DNA of 64,000 bases from Lysinibacillus sphaericus (GTDB lineage: Bacteria; Bacillota; Bacilli; Bacillales_A; Planococcaceae). A model generated the notes under the pieces. It saw nothing but the letters and a program-made list of their open reading frames with translations. It ran no database searches and had not been told where the DNA came from. Below, one piece after another: positions 57,173 to 64,000 of the stretch (within the stretch, counting starts at the first letter, position 1; each line of letters begins with the position of its first letter). The position numbers and the translations under genes are program-made. The stretch covers positions 2,418,001-2,482,000 of the forward strand of contig NZ_CP015224.1 in NCBI RefSeq assembly GCF_001629735.1. Reading direction: 5' to 3'.

Positions 57173-58462
57173 TTAATCGACAAATTCAAATTCAAACTCT
57201 TGTAGGCGAACTGTATCGCCATCCTGTGCTCCACGTTCACGTAGAGCCTCGTCCACACCCATTGCACGCAATTGACGAGCAAAACGACGTATTCCATCTT
57301 CACGGCTAAAGTCCGTCATTTTAAATAAACGTTCAATGGCATAGCCACTAATAATAAATGTACCATCATCGTCACGAGTGATTTCAAAATCTTCACCTTT
57401 TGCCTCATGCTTGTACATAACCGTTGCGTCTGATTGTTCCTCTACTTCATCATACAGTGGGAATTCAGGCGTTACTTCTAATAGATCCGCAATAGCAAAC
57501 AATAGCTCTTTTAATCCTTGACGAGAAACAGCAGAAATTGGGAAAATCTGAACGTCTTCCCCTACCTTTTGGCGGAATGCTGTTAAGTTTTCCTCTGCAT
57601 CTGGCATATCCATTTTATTGGCTACAATAATTTGTGGACGCTCTGTTAACCGAAGATTATATTGTTTTAGTTCTTCATTGATTGTTAAATAATCCTCATA
57701 TGGATCGCGACCTTCCATTCCTGACATATCAATCACATGGACAATAACGCGTGTACGTTCAATATGTCGTAAAAATTGGTGGCCTAATCCTACCCCTTCA
57801 TGAGCTCCCTCAATTAGCCCTGGTAAATCTGCCATCGCAAAGCTTCGGTGATCATCTGTTTCAATCATGCCTAAGTTCGGTACAATTGTCGTGAAATGAT
57901 ACGCACCAATTTTTGGCTTAGCAGCAGAAACAACAGATAAAAGTGTTGATTTACCAACACTTGGGAAACCAACTAATCCTACATCTGCTAAAACTTTTAA
58001 CTCTAATATAACATTTAATTCTTGTCCTGGCTCACCTTTTTCAGAAAGTTCTGGCGCTGGGTTGGCAGGTGTTGCAAAGCGAGAATTTCCACGTCCACCT
58101 CGCCCTGCTTTCGCAATAACGGCTCTTTGCCCATGCTCGACTAAGTCAGCAATAACAGCATTTGTTTCTTCATTCATAACCACTGTACCTGGTGGAACTT
58201 TAACAATTAAATCTTCCGCATTTTTACCGTGCATGCCTTTACTCATACCATGCTCGCCACGCGGTGCTTTAAAATGGCGTTTATAGCGGAAATCCATTAA
58301 CGTACGTAAGCCTTCCTCTACTTCAAATACGACATTCCCGCCATGTCCACCATCTCCACCAGCTGGACCACCATTCGGTACATATTTTTCTCGGCGAAAG
58401 GCAACCATGCCATCTCCGCCGTCTCCACCTTTAACATAAATCTTTACGTGATCGACAAACAT
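57173..58462 (-). CDS. obgE: GTPase ObgE/CgtA
   Basis: Essential ribosome-associated GTPase of 429 residues. The glycine-rich Obg fold covers about 1-158 (G-G-D-G-G-D-G near residue 12) and the GTPase domain about 159-330 ([22 protein letters not shown]). A C-terminal OCT domain follows. It acts in 50S assembly and links to stress and sporulation control. It follows spo0B directly (5 bp), the spo0B-obg operon of Bacillus. Confidence 0.97.
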   Translation of the reverse strand: MFVDHVKIYVKGGDGGDGMVAFRREKYVPNGGPAGGDGGHGGNVVFEVEEGLRTLMDFRYKRHFKAPRGEHGMSKGMHGKNAEDLIVKVPPGTVVMNEETNAVIADLVEHGQRAVIAKAGRGGRGNSRFATPANPAPELSEKGEPGQELNVILELKVLADVGLVGFPSVGKSTLLSVVSAAKPKIGAYHFTTIVPNLGMIETDDHRSFAMADLPGLIEGAHEGVGLGHQFLRHIERTRVIVHVIDMSGMEGRDPYEDYLTINEELKQYNLRLTERPQIIVANKMDMPDAEENLTAFRQKVGEDVQIFPISAVSRQGLKELLFAIADLLEVTPEFPLYDEVEEQSDATVMYKHEAKGEDFEITRDDDGTFIISGYAIERLFKMTDFSREDGIRRFARQLRAMGVDEALRERGAQDGDTVRLQEFEFEFVD

Positions 58463-58467
58463 TTAGT

Positions 58468-58995
58468 TCACTCCCTATTTGCACTCAAGACATATTGCCA
58501 GCGTGTATTTGTCTGCTCAATTGTTTGAATGTCGAATTGTTTCAAACCTTTTTCGGTGAATGCATCAGCACTCCATAACCCATTTAGCGTGAATGTCACG
58601 GCAAATGTATGATCGTCAACACGTACATCAAGCGTTAGGATCTGCTCTGTAAATGGATCTAATGTATCATAAACATGCATAACTGTTTTGTTTAAGTAAT
58701 CTACAACTTCCTGATCAATCTCATTGGTCACAGGCTTTTTTATCTCGCCGTTTATTTTCCAAGTGAAGGAAGGGAAACGCCATCCTGCTGTTTGGAGCCA
58801 TTCAATTGTTTGTGGTAATTGTAGTCGATTGAGGATAGAAAACACTCTTAACTGTTCTGAAAAATGCTGAATAAGTTCCTTTGATTCATCAACTCTACCT
58901 AAATCTAAATTCATGCGAATCAATTGCAGTTGATTCACAAAATCATGATTTGCAAAACGTAATACTTCACTAATGGTTAGTGATTGATTGTTCAT
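58468..58995 (-). CDS. spo0B: Sporulation initiation phosphotransferase Spo0B
   Basis: Protein of 175 residues that relays phosphate from Spo0F to Spo0A in the sporulation phosphorelay. The helical hairpin carries the phosphorylated histidine H17 in R-F-A-N-H-D-F-V-N-Q, equivalent to His30 of Bacillus subtilis. The C-terminal half is a degenerate kinase-like domain. The frame opens 25 codons earlier; the ATG at 58993-58995 has GGAG 8 nt upstream and fits the family N-terminus. It lies between rpmA and obgE as expected. Confidence 0.9.
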   Translation of the reverse strand: MNNQSLTISEVLRFANHDFVNQLQLIRMNLDLGRVDESKELIQHFSEQLRVFSILNRLQLPQTIEWLQTAGWRFPSFTWKINGEIKKPVTNEIDQEVVDYLNKTVMHVYDTLDPFTEQILTLDVRVDDHTFAVTFTLNGLWSADAFTEKGLKQFDIQTIEQTNTRWQYVLSANRE

Positions 58996-59283
58996 CCCAT
59001 TCACTCCAATAAAGTTATCTTTACTAGTATAACAAGTTTTGCTGTATTTTTCCCTTAATTCTTTATTCAATTATCCCTGAGCATATTTGAATAAAGAATC
59101 AGTTTGCTTTGGACCAACAAGATGTTGATTAGTCCTTGCCTCAAGGCATGGCTACCATAGACAGAATTCCTTTATTTCGATGGTTTTAACTCTACTGAAA
59201 TAAAATGAAAACCGTCATCACCTTGAGCTATTGATCCATGTTTAATTCTACAGTCGTCTGTTGAAAGAGGCTGAAATTTAGCC
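58996..59283. other. Non-coding interval between spo0B and rpmA
   Basis: No gene is seen. It contains a perfect 13-bp inverted repeat ATTCTTTATTCAA (59058-59070) and TTGAATAAAGAAT (59087-59099), and a small hairpin TGCC-TCAA-GGCA near 59138-59149. The spo0B promoter presumably lies here, but I cannot define it. Confidence 0.6.
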
Positions 59284-59311
59284 AAAAAAAGGACTGCAAT
59301 AAATGCAGTCC
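59284..59311 (-). terminator. Terminator of the rplU-prp-rpmA operon
   Basis: GGACTGCA/TGCAGTCC stem followed by seven T residues on the minus strand. Confidence 0.92.
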
Positions 59312-59337
59312 TCCGCTTTATGATATCTTATAAAAGA

Positions 59338-59637
59338 TTAAGCTTCTTGTGGTGCTGGGTATACAGATACTTGTTTGCGATCGCGACCTAAACGTTCGAA
59401 TTTAACAACGCCGTCAACTTTAGCAAATAGTGTATCGTCACCACCACGACCTACGTTTGTACCTGGGTAAATTTTTGTACCGCGTTGACGGTAAAGAATT
59501 GAACCACCAGTTACGAATTGGCCATCAGCACGTTTAGCACCAAGTCGTTTAGACTCAGAGTCACGTCCGTTTTTAGTAGAACCTACCCCTTTTTTCGATG
59601 CAAAAAGTTGAAGGTCTAATGCTAATAATAATTTCAT
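59338..59637 (-). CDS. rpmA: 50S ribosomal protein L27
   Basis: Ribosomal protein of 99 residues. It carries the Firmicutes N-terminal extension ending L-F-A just before S-K-K-G, the cleavage site of the protease Prp, which must act before L27 can work in the peptidyl transferase centre. The rest ([18 protein letters not shown]) is canonical. Its start overlaps the end of prp by 4 nt. Confidence 0.97.
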   Translation of the reverse strand: MKLLLALDLQLFASKKGVGSTKNGRDSESKRLGAKRADGQFVTGGSILYRQRGTKIYPGTNVGRGGDDTLFAKVDGVVKFERLGRDRKQVSVYPAPQEA

Positions 59638-59990
59638 CGAGTTCCACCTCCTACTTGGTTGTAGTTGATTTGGATGTATTGTCCGTAATTCTGCACCATA
59701 GAATACACTTGGGCAGTCATTACTTGAACAATTAACTGTAGTTTTGCATCTACTTCAGGCTCTAAATCTGTTGGAAGATCCACCTTAAGATAGCCTCCAC
59801 CTTCAGCAGCTTGTTCGACTTCTGGTTGAATTTGTAATAATGCATAAATAGCATTTACAGTACCAATGGCAATGGTAGATGCTCCTGCACATACTAAATC
59901 TTTCCCAGATTCATCGTACCCAGCATGTCCTGAAAATTCGAATGCTGACACATGTCTATTTTCATCATGATGAATCGTAACTTGTATCAT
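59634..59990 (-). CDS. prp: Ribosomal-processing cysteine protease Prp
   Basis: Cysteine protease of 118 residues (former DUF464) that removes the N-terminal extension of L27. The catalytic histidine is in F-S-G-H-A-G-Y near residue 22 and the cysteine in D-L-V-C-A-G-A-S near 34. It lies between rplU and rpmA, its substrate gene, as in all extension-bearing Firmicutes. Confidence 0.95.
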   Translation of the reverse strand: MIQVTIHHDENRHVSAFEFSGHAGYDESGKDLVCAGASTIAIGTVNAIYALLQIQPEVEQAAEGGGYLKVDLPTDLEPEVDAKLQLIVQVMTAQVYSMVQNYGQYIQINYNQVGGGTR

Positions 59991-60006
59991 TCGCTACACC
60001 TCACTA

Positions 60007-60315
60007 TTAAGCGTTGATTGCTTCAACAACTAATTTTGTGTAAGGTTGACGGTGACCTTGTTTACGACGGTAGTTCTTTTTAGCTTTCAATTTGAAAACA
60101 ACGATTTTTTTCGCACGGCCTTCTTTAACAACTTTCGCTGTTACAGTAGCACCATCTACGAATGGAGCACCAACTTTAACGTTTTCGCCACCTACGAATA
60201 AAACTTTATCAAAAGTTACAACCTCGTCAGCTTCTACGCCTAATTTTTCAACGTAGATTTCTTGACCAGCTTCTACTTTGATTTGTTTACCACCAGTTTC
60301 AATAATTGCGTACAT
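60007..60315 (-). CDS. rplU: 50S ribosomal protein L21
   Basis: Ribosomal protein of 102 residues with the standard start [11 protein letters not shown] and the C-terminal [14 protein letters not shown]. It is the first gene of rplU-prp-rpmA, behind GAGGAGGTG and an L21 leader. Confidence 0.98.
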
Positions 60316-60430
60316 TTTACTGCACCTCCTCTTAAACTCAGACTCGCCTGTTTTATAAAGGTGATCTTATAGTAAGATACTTATACCTTCCCAGAGCGGT
60401 TGTAGTAGCACGGGTGCTACAAACAATAAC
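60316..60430 (-). promoter_or_regulatory. L21 ribosomal protein leader
   Basis: A structured 5' UTR of about 115 nt lies between the promoter and rplU. It includes a hairpin around GTAGCACCCGTGCTAC and a lower helix near the ribosome binding site. Position and pattern match the Firmicutes L21 leader thought to mediate autoregulation. Assignment is by context; I could not run a covariance model. Confidence 0.65.
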
Positions 60431-60436
60431 ATTAAA

Positions 60437-60465
60437 ATATTACCACACGGCTTTTTTTAAGTCAA
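60437..60465 (-). promoter_or_regulatory. Sigma-A promoter of rplU-prp-rpmA
   Basis: Minus-strand TTGACT (60460-60465) and TAATAT (60437-60442) with 17-bp spacing. The -35 box overlaps the spoIVFB stop codon region. Confidence 0.75.
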
Positions 60466-61068
60466 TCTATTCATAACATATTTTTCAAAAGCTATACGAT
60501 ATTTTCGGTAACGCCATTCTTTTAAAACTTGTAGCCAAATGAATAAACAAATAATTGCTAAAAAAATAGATTGCGGTAGGAAATTTAAAGTTATCAGAAA
60601 TAATGTAGTGGCCACTATGAAGGACAGCCAATAATACACTTCCACCACTTGAGCTTTTGGAAAATTTAAGAATAACCACGCTAACAATATCCTACCACCA
60701 TCTAATGGTAGGATGGGGATCATATTCACTAATAATAGCACAAGTTGAACACTAATAAGCTTACCTGCAATTAGTTCAGGCATAAAAAAAGCGAGGCCAA
60801 TCCCCAAGATAGTAGCGATTGGTCCTCCTAATGCAATCCATAGGAGTGACGATGCTTGCACAACCGCTGGATTTTCAAATTGTATTTCCCCCCCGTAAGG
60901 TGTAATAACACATGATTTCACTCTTACGCCGCACAGTAAAGCTACTAATAAATGACCTGCTTCATGCCACAATAGCGAGAAAAAAATAATAGCGTAATAA
61001 GCAAGTTGTCCACTAAAAATCATGACAAATACGAGAGGAATACAAAGAAGATGTAATTTAATCTTCAT
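60457..61068 (-). CDS. spoIVFB: Stage IV sporulation protein FB (site-2 protease, pro-sigma-K processing)
   Basis: M50-family intramembrane metalloprotease of 203 residues. The zinc motif H-E-A-G-H near residue 34 lies in a transmembrane helix, and the second metal motif N-M-I-P-I-L-P-L-D-G-G-R lies near 125. It processes pro-sigma-K in the mother cell and is held inactive by SpoIVFA and BofA. The ATG at 61066-61068 has GGAG 4 nt upstream and overlaps the spoIVFA end, so the two genes are coupled. The position beside rplU matches Bacillus. Confidence 0.93.
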   Translation of the reverse strand: MKIKLHLLCIPLVFVMIFSGQLAYYAIIFFSLLWHEAGHLLVALLCGVRVKSCVITPYGGEIQFENPAVVQASSLLWIALGGPIATILGIGLAFFMPELIAGKLISVQLVLLLVNMIPILPLDGGRILLAWLFLNFPKAQVVEVYYWLSFIVATTLFLITLNFLPQSIFLAIICLFIWLQVLKEWRYRKYRIAFEKYVMNRLT

Positions 61069-61612
61069 TAGTCTCCATCGTTTCCAACCATTGTACAATT
61101 TGCTCTAAATCGTAATGGCTATCTCCCTTTTCAATGGAAAGATAAAGTTGCCCAGCTTCTTTCATACCAATCAAATCATTTGCCTGTATAGATGTATACG
61201 GAAGCTGTGCTAAGCTATCTAGCATGCCATAAGAGACGGTTGTACCATCATCATAACTAATGGTCATAGTCTTACCAGTATATTTGGTATGACCTGTGAA
61301 CACGACTAAACCATTCTGTCCGGCATAAACTGGTAAACCAACATCGTACTGCAATAAATATCCCTCTTTAAAAACCTGGGCATTAGCAAATGTTAAAAGA
61401 TCTGCTTGCCCCACATCACTAGATACTGTAATGGTTTCATTTTCTTTGTCGAACCAACTTTGCCCTAGCTCACTTAAGTACGTTAAATCTGCCGAGGTTG
61501 TTACCATTTTTCGAATAGGAGTATCAACTACACCCTGATCTTCTAAACGAATTACAAGCATAGTTGCTGCCACAAGTAGTATCGTGATAAACCATTTCCA
61601 TTTTTTAAACAA
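61058..61612 (-). CDS. spoIVFA: Stage IV sporulation protein FA
   Basis: Membrane-anchored regulator of 184 residues with one N-terminal helix (about 8-23) and an extracytoplasmic domain resembling a degenerate M23 peptidase fold (G-L-V-V-F-T-G-H-T-K-Y-T-G, then V-S-Y-G-M-L-D). It tethers and inhibits SpoIVFB until signalled by SpoIVB. It is clearly shorter than the Bacillus subtilis protein (about 264 residues); the missing part is the cytoplasmic N-terminal region. A sigma-E-like promoter lies upstream. Confidence 0.88.
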   Translation of the reverse strand: MFKKWKWFITILLVAATMLVIRLEDQGVVDTPIRKMVTTSADLTYLSELGQSWFDKENETITVSSDVGQADLLTFANAQVFKEGYLLQYDVGLPVYAGQNGLVVFTGHTKYTGKTMTISYDDGTTVSYGMLDSLAQLPYTSIQANDLIGMKEAGQLYLSIEKGDSHYDLEQIVQWLETMETNED

Positions 61613-61632
61613 GCCCTCATCCTTTTTTCCAC

Positions 61633-61661
61633 ACTATATGTGATTGCATGTCCAAACATGC
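61633..61661 (-). promoter_or_regulatory. Candidate sigma-E promoter of spoIVFA-spoIVFB
   Basis: Minus-strand GCATGTTT (61654-61661) and CATATAGT (61633-61640) with 13-bp spacing resemble the mother-cell sigma-E consensus. The element overlaps a perfect inverted repeat TGCATGT/ACATGCA (61645-61662). Confidence 0.5.
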
Positions 61662-61697
61662 AAAAAACCTTCTCGCACAATTGCACGAAAAGGTTTT
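61662..61697 (-). terminator. Terminator of minCD
   Basis: AACCTT-TCGTGCA with GTGCGA-AAGGTT stem, followed by a T run on the minus strand, just after minD. Confidence 0.88.
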
Positions 61698-61700
61698 AAT

Positions 61701-62498
61701 TTATCTTGAAAATAATGATTTAAGTTTTGAAAACATACCTCTTTGCTCATCTTGAATAGCCATTAATGGAACCGATTCGCCCAGAATACGACGTGCAATA
61801 TTTCGATAGCCCAAAGATGCTTTATTAGCAGGGTCCATTACGATTGGTTCTCCTTTATTGGAAGATGAAATAACACCTTCACTATCAACAATAATTCCTA
61901 ATAAATCGATAGACAAATGGGTTGTAATTTCATTAACATCCAAAGTGTCACCGCTCTTCATCATATGTTGTCGAATACGATTGATGATGAGCTTAGGAGC
62001 AGTTATGTCTTCCTGTTCTAATAAACCAATAATTCGATCTGCATCTCGAACAGCAGAAATTTCAGGTGTTGTGACAACAATCGCATGATCTGCACCTGCT
62101 ACGGCATTTCTATAGCCTTGTTCAATACCTGCCGGACAATCTATTAATACATAATCATAGTCCCTTTTTAATTCCTCTACTAAGCTCTTCATTTGCTCAG
62201 GGGTAACAGCATTTTTATCTGTCGTTTGAGCAGCAGGTAATAAAAATAGTTTATCATCCACGCGCTTATCTTTAATCAATGCTTGATGTATTTTACAGCG
62301 CCCTTCTACTACATCTACTAGGTCATAAATAATACGATTTTCTAGGCCTAAAATAACATCTAAATTACGCAGGCCAATATCTGTATCAACTAAACATACT
62401 TTTTTACCTTGTAGAGCCAATGCAGTCCCAAGGTTAGCCGATGTCGTTGTTTTTCCGACACCACCTTTACCCGAAGTTATGACGATCGCTTCTCCCAC
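61701..62498 (-). CDS. minD: Septum site-determining ATPase MinD
   Basis: Deviant Walker A ATPase of 265 residues recruiting MinC to the membrane to block polar division. K-G-G-V-G-K-T-T is near residue 10, switch regions include V-D-T-D-I-G and L-I-D-C-P-A-G, and the C-terminal amphipathic membrane-targeting helix (F-S-K-L-K-S-L-F) is present. The start is GTG 62496-62498 with GGGAGG 8 nt upstream; the ATG eight codons earlier would lie inside minC. It directly follows minC. Confidence 0.96.
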   Translation of the reverse strand: MGEAIVITSGKGGVGKTTTSANLGTALALQGKKVCLVDTDIGLRNLDVILGLENRIIYDLVDVVEGRCKIHQALIKDKRVDDKLFLLPAAQTTDKNAVTPEQMKSLVEELKRDYDYVLIDCPAGIEQGYRNAVAGADHAIVVTTPEISAVRDADRIIGLLEQEDITAPKLIINRIRQHMMKSGDTLDVNEITTHLSIDLLGIIVDSEGVISSSNKGEPIVMDPANKASLGYRNIARRILGESVPLMAIQDEQRGMFSKLKSLFSR

Positions 62499-62499
62499 A

Positions 62500-63168
62500 C
62501 TAGCTTCCTCCCTTAGACACATTTAACAATGGTCGAATATTTTTTAAGGCGTGAATTTGATCGTACGTAATGCGTCCATCGTAACCAATAAATGCACAAG
62601 TCATTTCTGCTTGATTAATTTCTTTCACATGCTCATCTGACATTGCTTCCACTTGATCAGCAATCATAATATGCGTAGCTTCAAATTGAGAGGCAGCAAT
62701 GATTGCTTCCTTATTGCCCTGTACACCAGCATGCACGATTCCTTTTAGTTTACCTAAGACATACACATTGCCACCAGCTTCAACCCGACCGTTTGGATTG
62801 ACATTTCCTACAATGATAATGTCCCCAGACGAACGTAGAATCTGCCCTGATCTGACCACACCTAAATATGTATCTTGTTGACTTTCAATCATTTTCTGGT
62901 TGCTTTCATGGACAGTCAGTACTTCGCTTTGTACACTCGCTACAATGAGTTGCTCTGTTTCTTGCACAATATGGATAAGCTCATCGATCTGTTCATCAGT
63001 ACAGTATCGATAGCCTAAGTATAATTGTACATCTACTTTACCATCGATACCGCCTTCTAACACTTTTTTCTTTAATTCTTCTACTAAATCGCTATAAGCA
63101 CATTGGTCGTCAAGACGCAGTACAAATCCGTCCTTCGTTCCCTTCATATTAACTAATTGTTTTTTCAT
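62500..63168 (-). CDS. minC: Septum site-determining protein MinC
   Basis: Division inhibitor of 222 residues with an N-terminal FtsZ-antagonist domain (about 1-100) and a C-terminal right-handed beta-helix (about 115-210; R-S-G-D-I-I-I-V-G-N-V-N-P-N-G). It is activated by MinD. It lies between mreD and minD as in Bacillus. Confidence 0.95.
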   Translation of the reverse strand: MKKQLVNMKGTKDGFVLRLDDQCAYSDLVEELKKKVLEGGIDGKVDVQLYLGYRYCTDEQIDELIHIVQETEQLIVASVQSEVLTVHESNQKMIESQQDTYLGVVRSGQILRSSGDIIIVGNVNPNGRVEAGGNVYVLGKLKGIVHAGVQGNKEAIIAASQFEATHIMIADQVEAMSDEHVKEINQAEMTCAFIGYDGRITYDQIHALKNIRPLLNVSKGGS

Positions 63169-63195
63169 GAATGCCTCACCTCACGTTGTTCTTTG

Positions 63196-63720
63196 TTAAG
63201 AAACCTCACGTGCTCTCTGTAAGACACGCGCATTAATTAGATACTTGAAGGCCCAACCAAGAATCATTAAAAATAAAGCATTTGCAATGATTGTTGGCAG
63301 TAGTCGTGAACGTAAGAAATCTGCTAAAGGTATTGCTGTAAAATCGATCAAGAAGAAAAATTGATAGAGTATAAATTCTAAAATGGCTACTAACACAACT
63401 GAAATAGTTGTTGTTACGACTAAGTGCTGATGTATAACTTTCACGATAGACCCTGCTAAAAAACATATAAGTGGATATAGAACTGAATATAATCCAATAA
63501 TATCAATGTAAAACACATCATACAAGACACCAAAAAAAAGTCCATACATTACCGCGCGTTGACGGCTGTAATAGATGGAGATAAAAATGAGATATAAGAT
63601 TAAAAAACGCGGTACTAGAAAATACACTTCCCCCTTAATTTCAATTGGAGAAAGCATCGCAAACTCTGGTTCTAGCAAGAATAGTAAAACCGCCACAGAA
63701 GGAATGAGAAAACGAACCAT
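63196..63720 (-). CDS. mreD: Rod shape-determining protein MreD
   Basis: Membrane protein of 174 residues with about five or six helices, partner of MreC and MreB in side-wall synthesis. The segment P-R-F-L-I-L-Y near residue 37 is family-typical. Two adjacent ATG codons exist; the second (63718-63720) gives 7-nt spacing from AGGAGG. The first overlaps the mreC stop. Confidence 0.92.
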   Translation of the reverse strand: MVRFLIPSVAVLLFLLEPEFAMLSPIEIKGEVYFLVPRFLILYLIFISIYYSRQRAVMYGLFFGVLYDVFYIDIIGLYSVLYPLICFLAGSIVKVIHQHLVVTTTISVVLVAILEFILYQFFFLIDFTAIPLADFLRSRLLPTIIANALFLMILGWAFKYLINARVLQRAREVS

Positions 63721-64000
63721 CATTCCGCCTCCTCTTCATTCGTATCTTGCGGGTTTGTTAAATCTTCGTTCGTTGAGCTACCATCTGAACCATCAATAAC
63801 TGTAGATGTACGCTTAGCAATAACAACATGCTCTAAAATCGAAAAATCAGCAGATGGTCTGACATACGCCATTTTTGTTAAGCCGTGATCATCTGTACTA
63901 ACCTCTGTAATTTCTCCGATAGGAACACCTTTAGGGAAAATACCTCCGAGTCCTGAAGAAACTACCTGCTCGCCTTCTTTAACCTTAAAACTAGAATCGA
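63720..64000 (-). CDS. mreC: Rod shape-determining protein MreC, C-terminal fragment
   Basis: About 92 C-terminal residues; the gene continues beyond the right edge. The visible part has the beta-barrel core signature V-V-S-S-G-L-G-G-I-F-P-K-G-V-P-I-G and ends in an acidic, Ser/Thr-rich tail. MreC links the MreB cytoskeleton to cell-wall synthases outside the membrane. The stop codon (63720-63722) overlaps the mreD start. Confidence 0.95.
   Translation of the reverse strand, partial: DSSFKVKEGEQVVSSGLGGIFPKGVPIGEITEVSTDDHGLTKMAYVRPSADFSILEHVVIAKRTSTVIDGSDGSSTNEDLTNPQDTNEEEAE

Overview
The window looks like a chromosomal segment of a low-GC, spore-forming Bacillales bacterium, most likely Lysinibacillus or a close relative. 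Reasons: AT-rich sequence; AGGAGG-type ribosome binding sites; sporulation genes (spo0B, spoIVFA/FB, spoVB, safA); T-box leaders; and a backbone in the order known from Bacillus: mreCD-minCD-spoIVFAB-rplU-prp-rpmA-spo0B-obgE-pheBA, then ruvAB-queA-tgt-yajC-spoVB-comN-secDF-recJ-apt-rel-dtd-amidase-hisS-aspS-6S RNA-tcdA-rarA/cymR-cysteine desulfurase-mnmA. Most genes are on the minus strand, so the biological reading direction runs from 64000 towards 1. No tRNA, rRNA, insertion sequence, prophage or CRISPR array was seen. The genus call rests on my recognition of gene order and protein sequences, not on a search.

Region 1-5.6 kb holds mnmA (partial), a cysteine desulfurase and cymR (sulfur/tRNA thiolation), the divergent rarA, two unrecognised small genes and tcdA. 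Region 5.7-14.5 kb is an amino-sugar/cell-wall-sugar island: a lactose/cellobiose-type PTS (IIB, IIA, IIC), a MupG-like 6-phospho-N-acetylmuramidase, a BadF-type sugar kinase, a GNAT acetyltransferase, a second HPr, a SIS-domain sugar-phosphate protein, a NagR-type GntR repressor and nagA. Two palindromes resembling NagR (dre) operators sit in the promoters of its two transcription units, so I read the island as one NagR regulon. Region 14.6-20.3 kb has 6S RNA, aspS, hisS with a T-box leader, and a four-SH3b cell-wall amidase. Region 20.3-33.5 kb has a YfcC-family transporter with an unusual regulator, dtd, rel, psuKG, an MFS/MarR divergent pair, apt and recJ.

Region 33.5-39.8 kb is a tightly overlapping trpEDCFBA operon under a Trp-specific T-box. 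Its TrpE has lost motifs normally needed for anthranilate synthase catalysis. Region 40-48 kb has a chemotaxis receptor, secDF, comN, spoVB, a DUF421 membrane protein and a polysaccharide deacetylase. Region 48-56.5 kb has yajC, tgt, queA, ruvB, ruvA, a spore-coat-type kinase whose 5' end is frameshifted in an A5 run, safA, niaR, a DCC protein and pheA. Region 56.7-64 kb has pheB, obgE, spo0B, the rpmA-prp-rplU operon with an L21 leader, spoIVFA/FB, minCD, mreD and the end of mreC.

Most of the window is ordinary core genome. The points I would look at first are the amino-sugar regulon, the degenerate TrpE, the frameshifted coat kinase next to safA, a 21-bp periodic repeat running in frame between trpA and recJ, and a two-hairpin leader in front of secDF.
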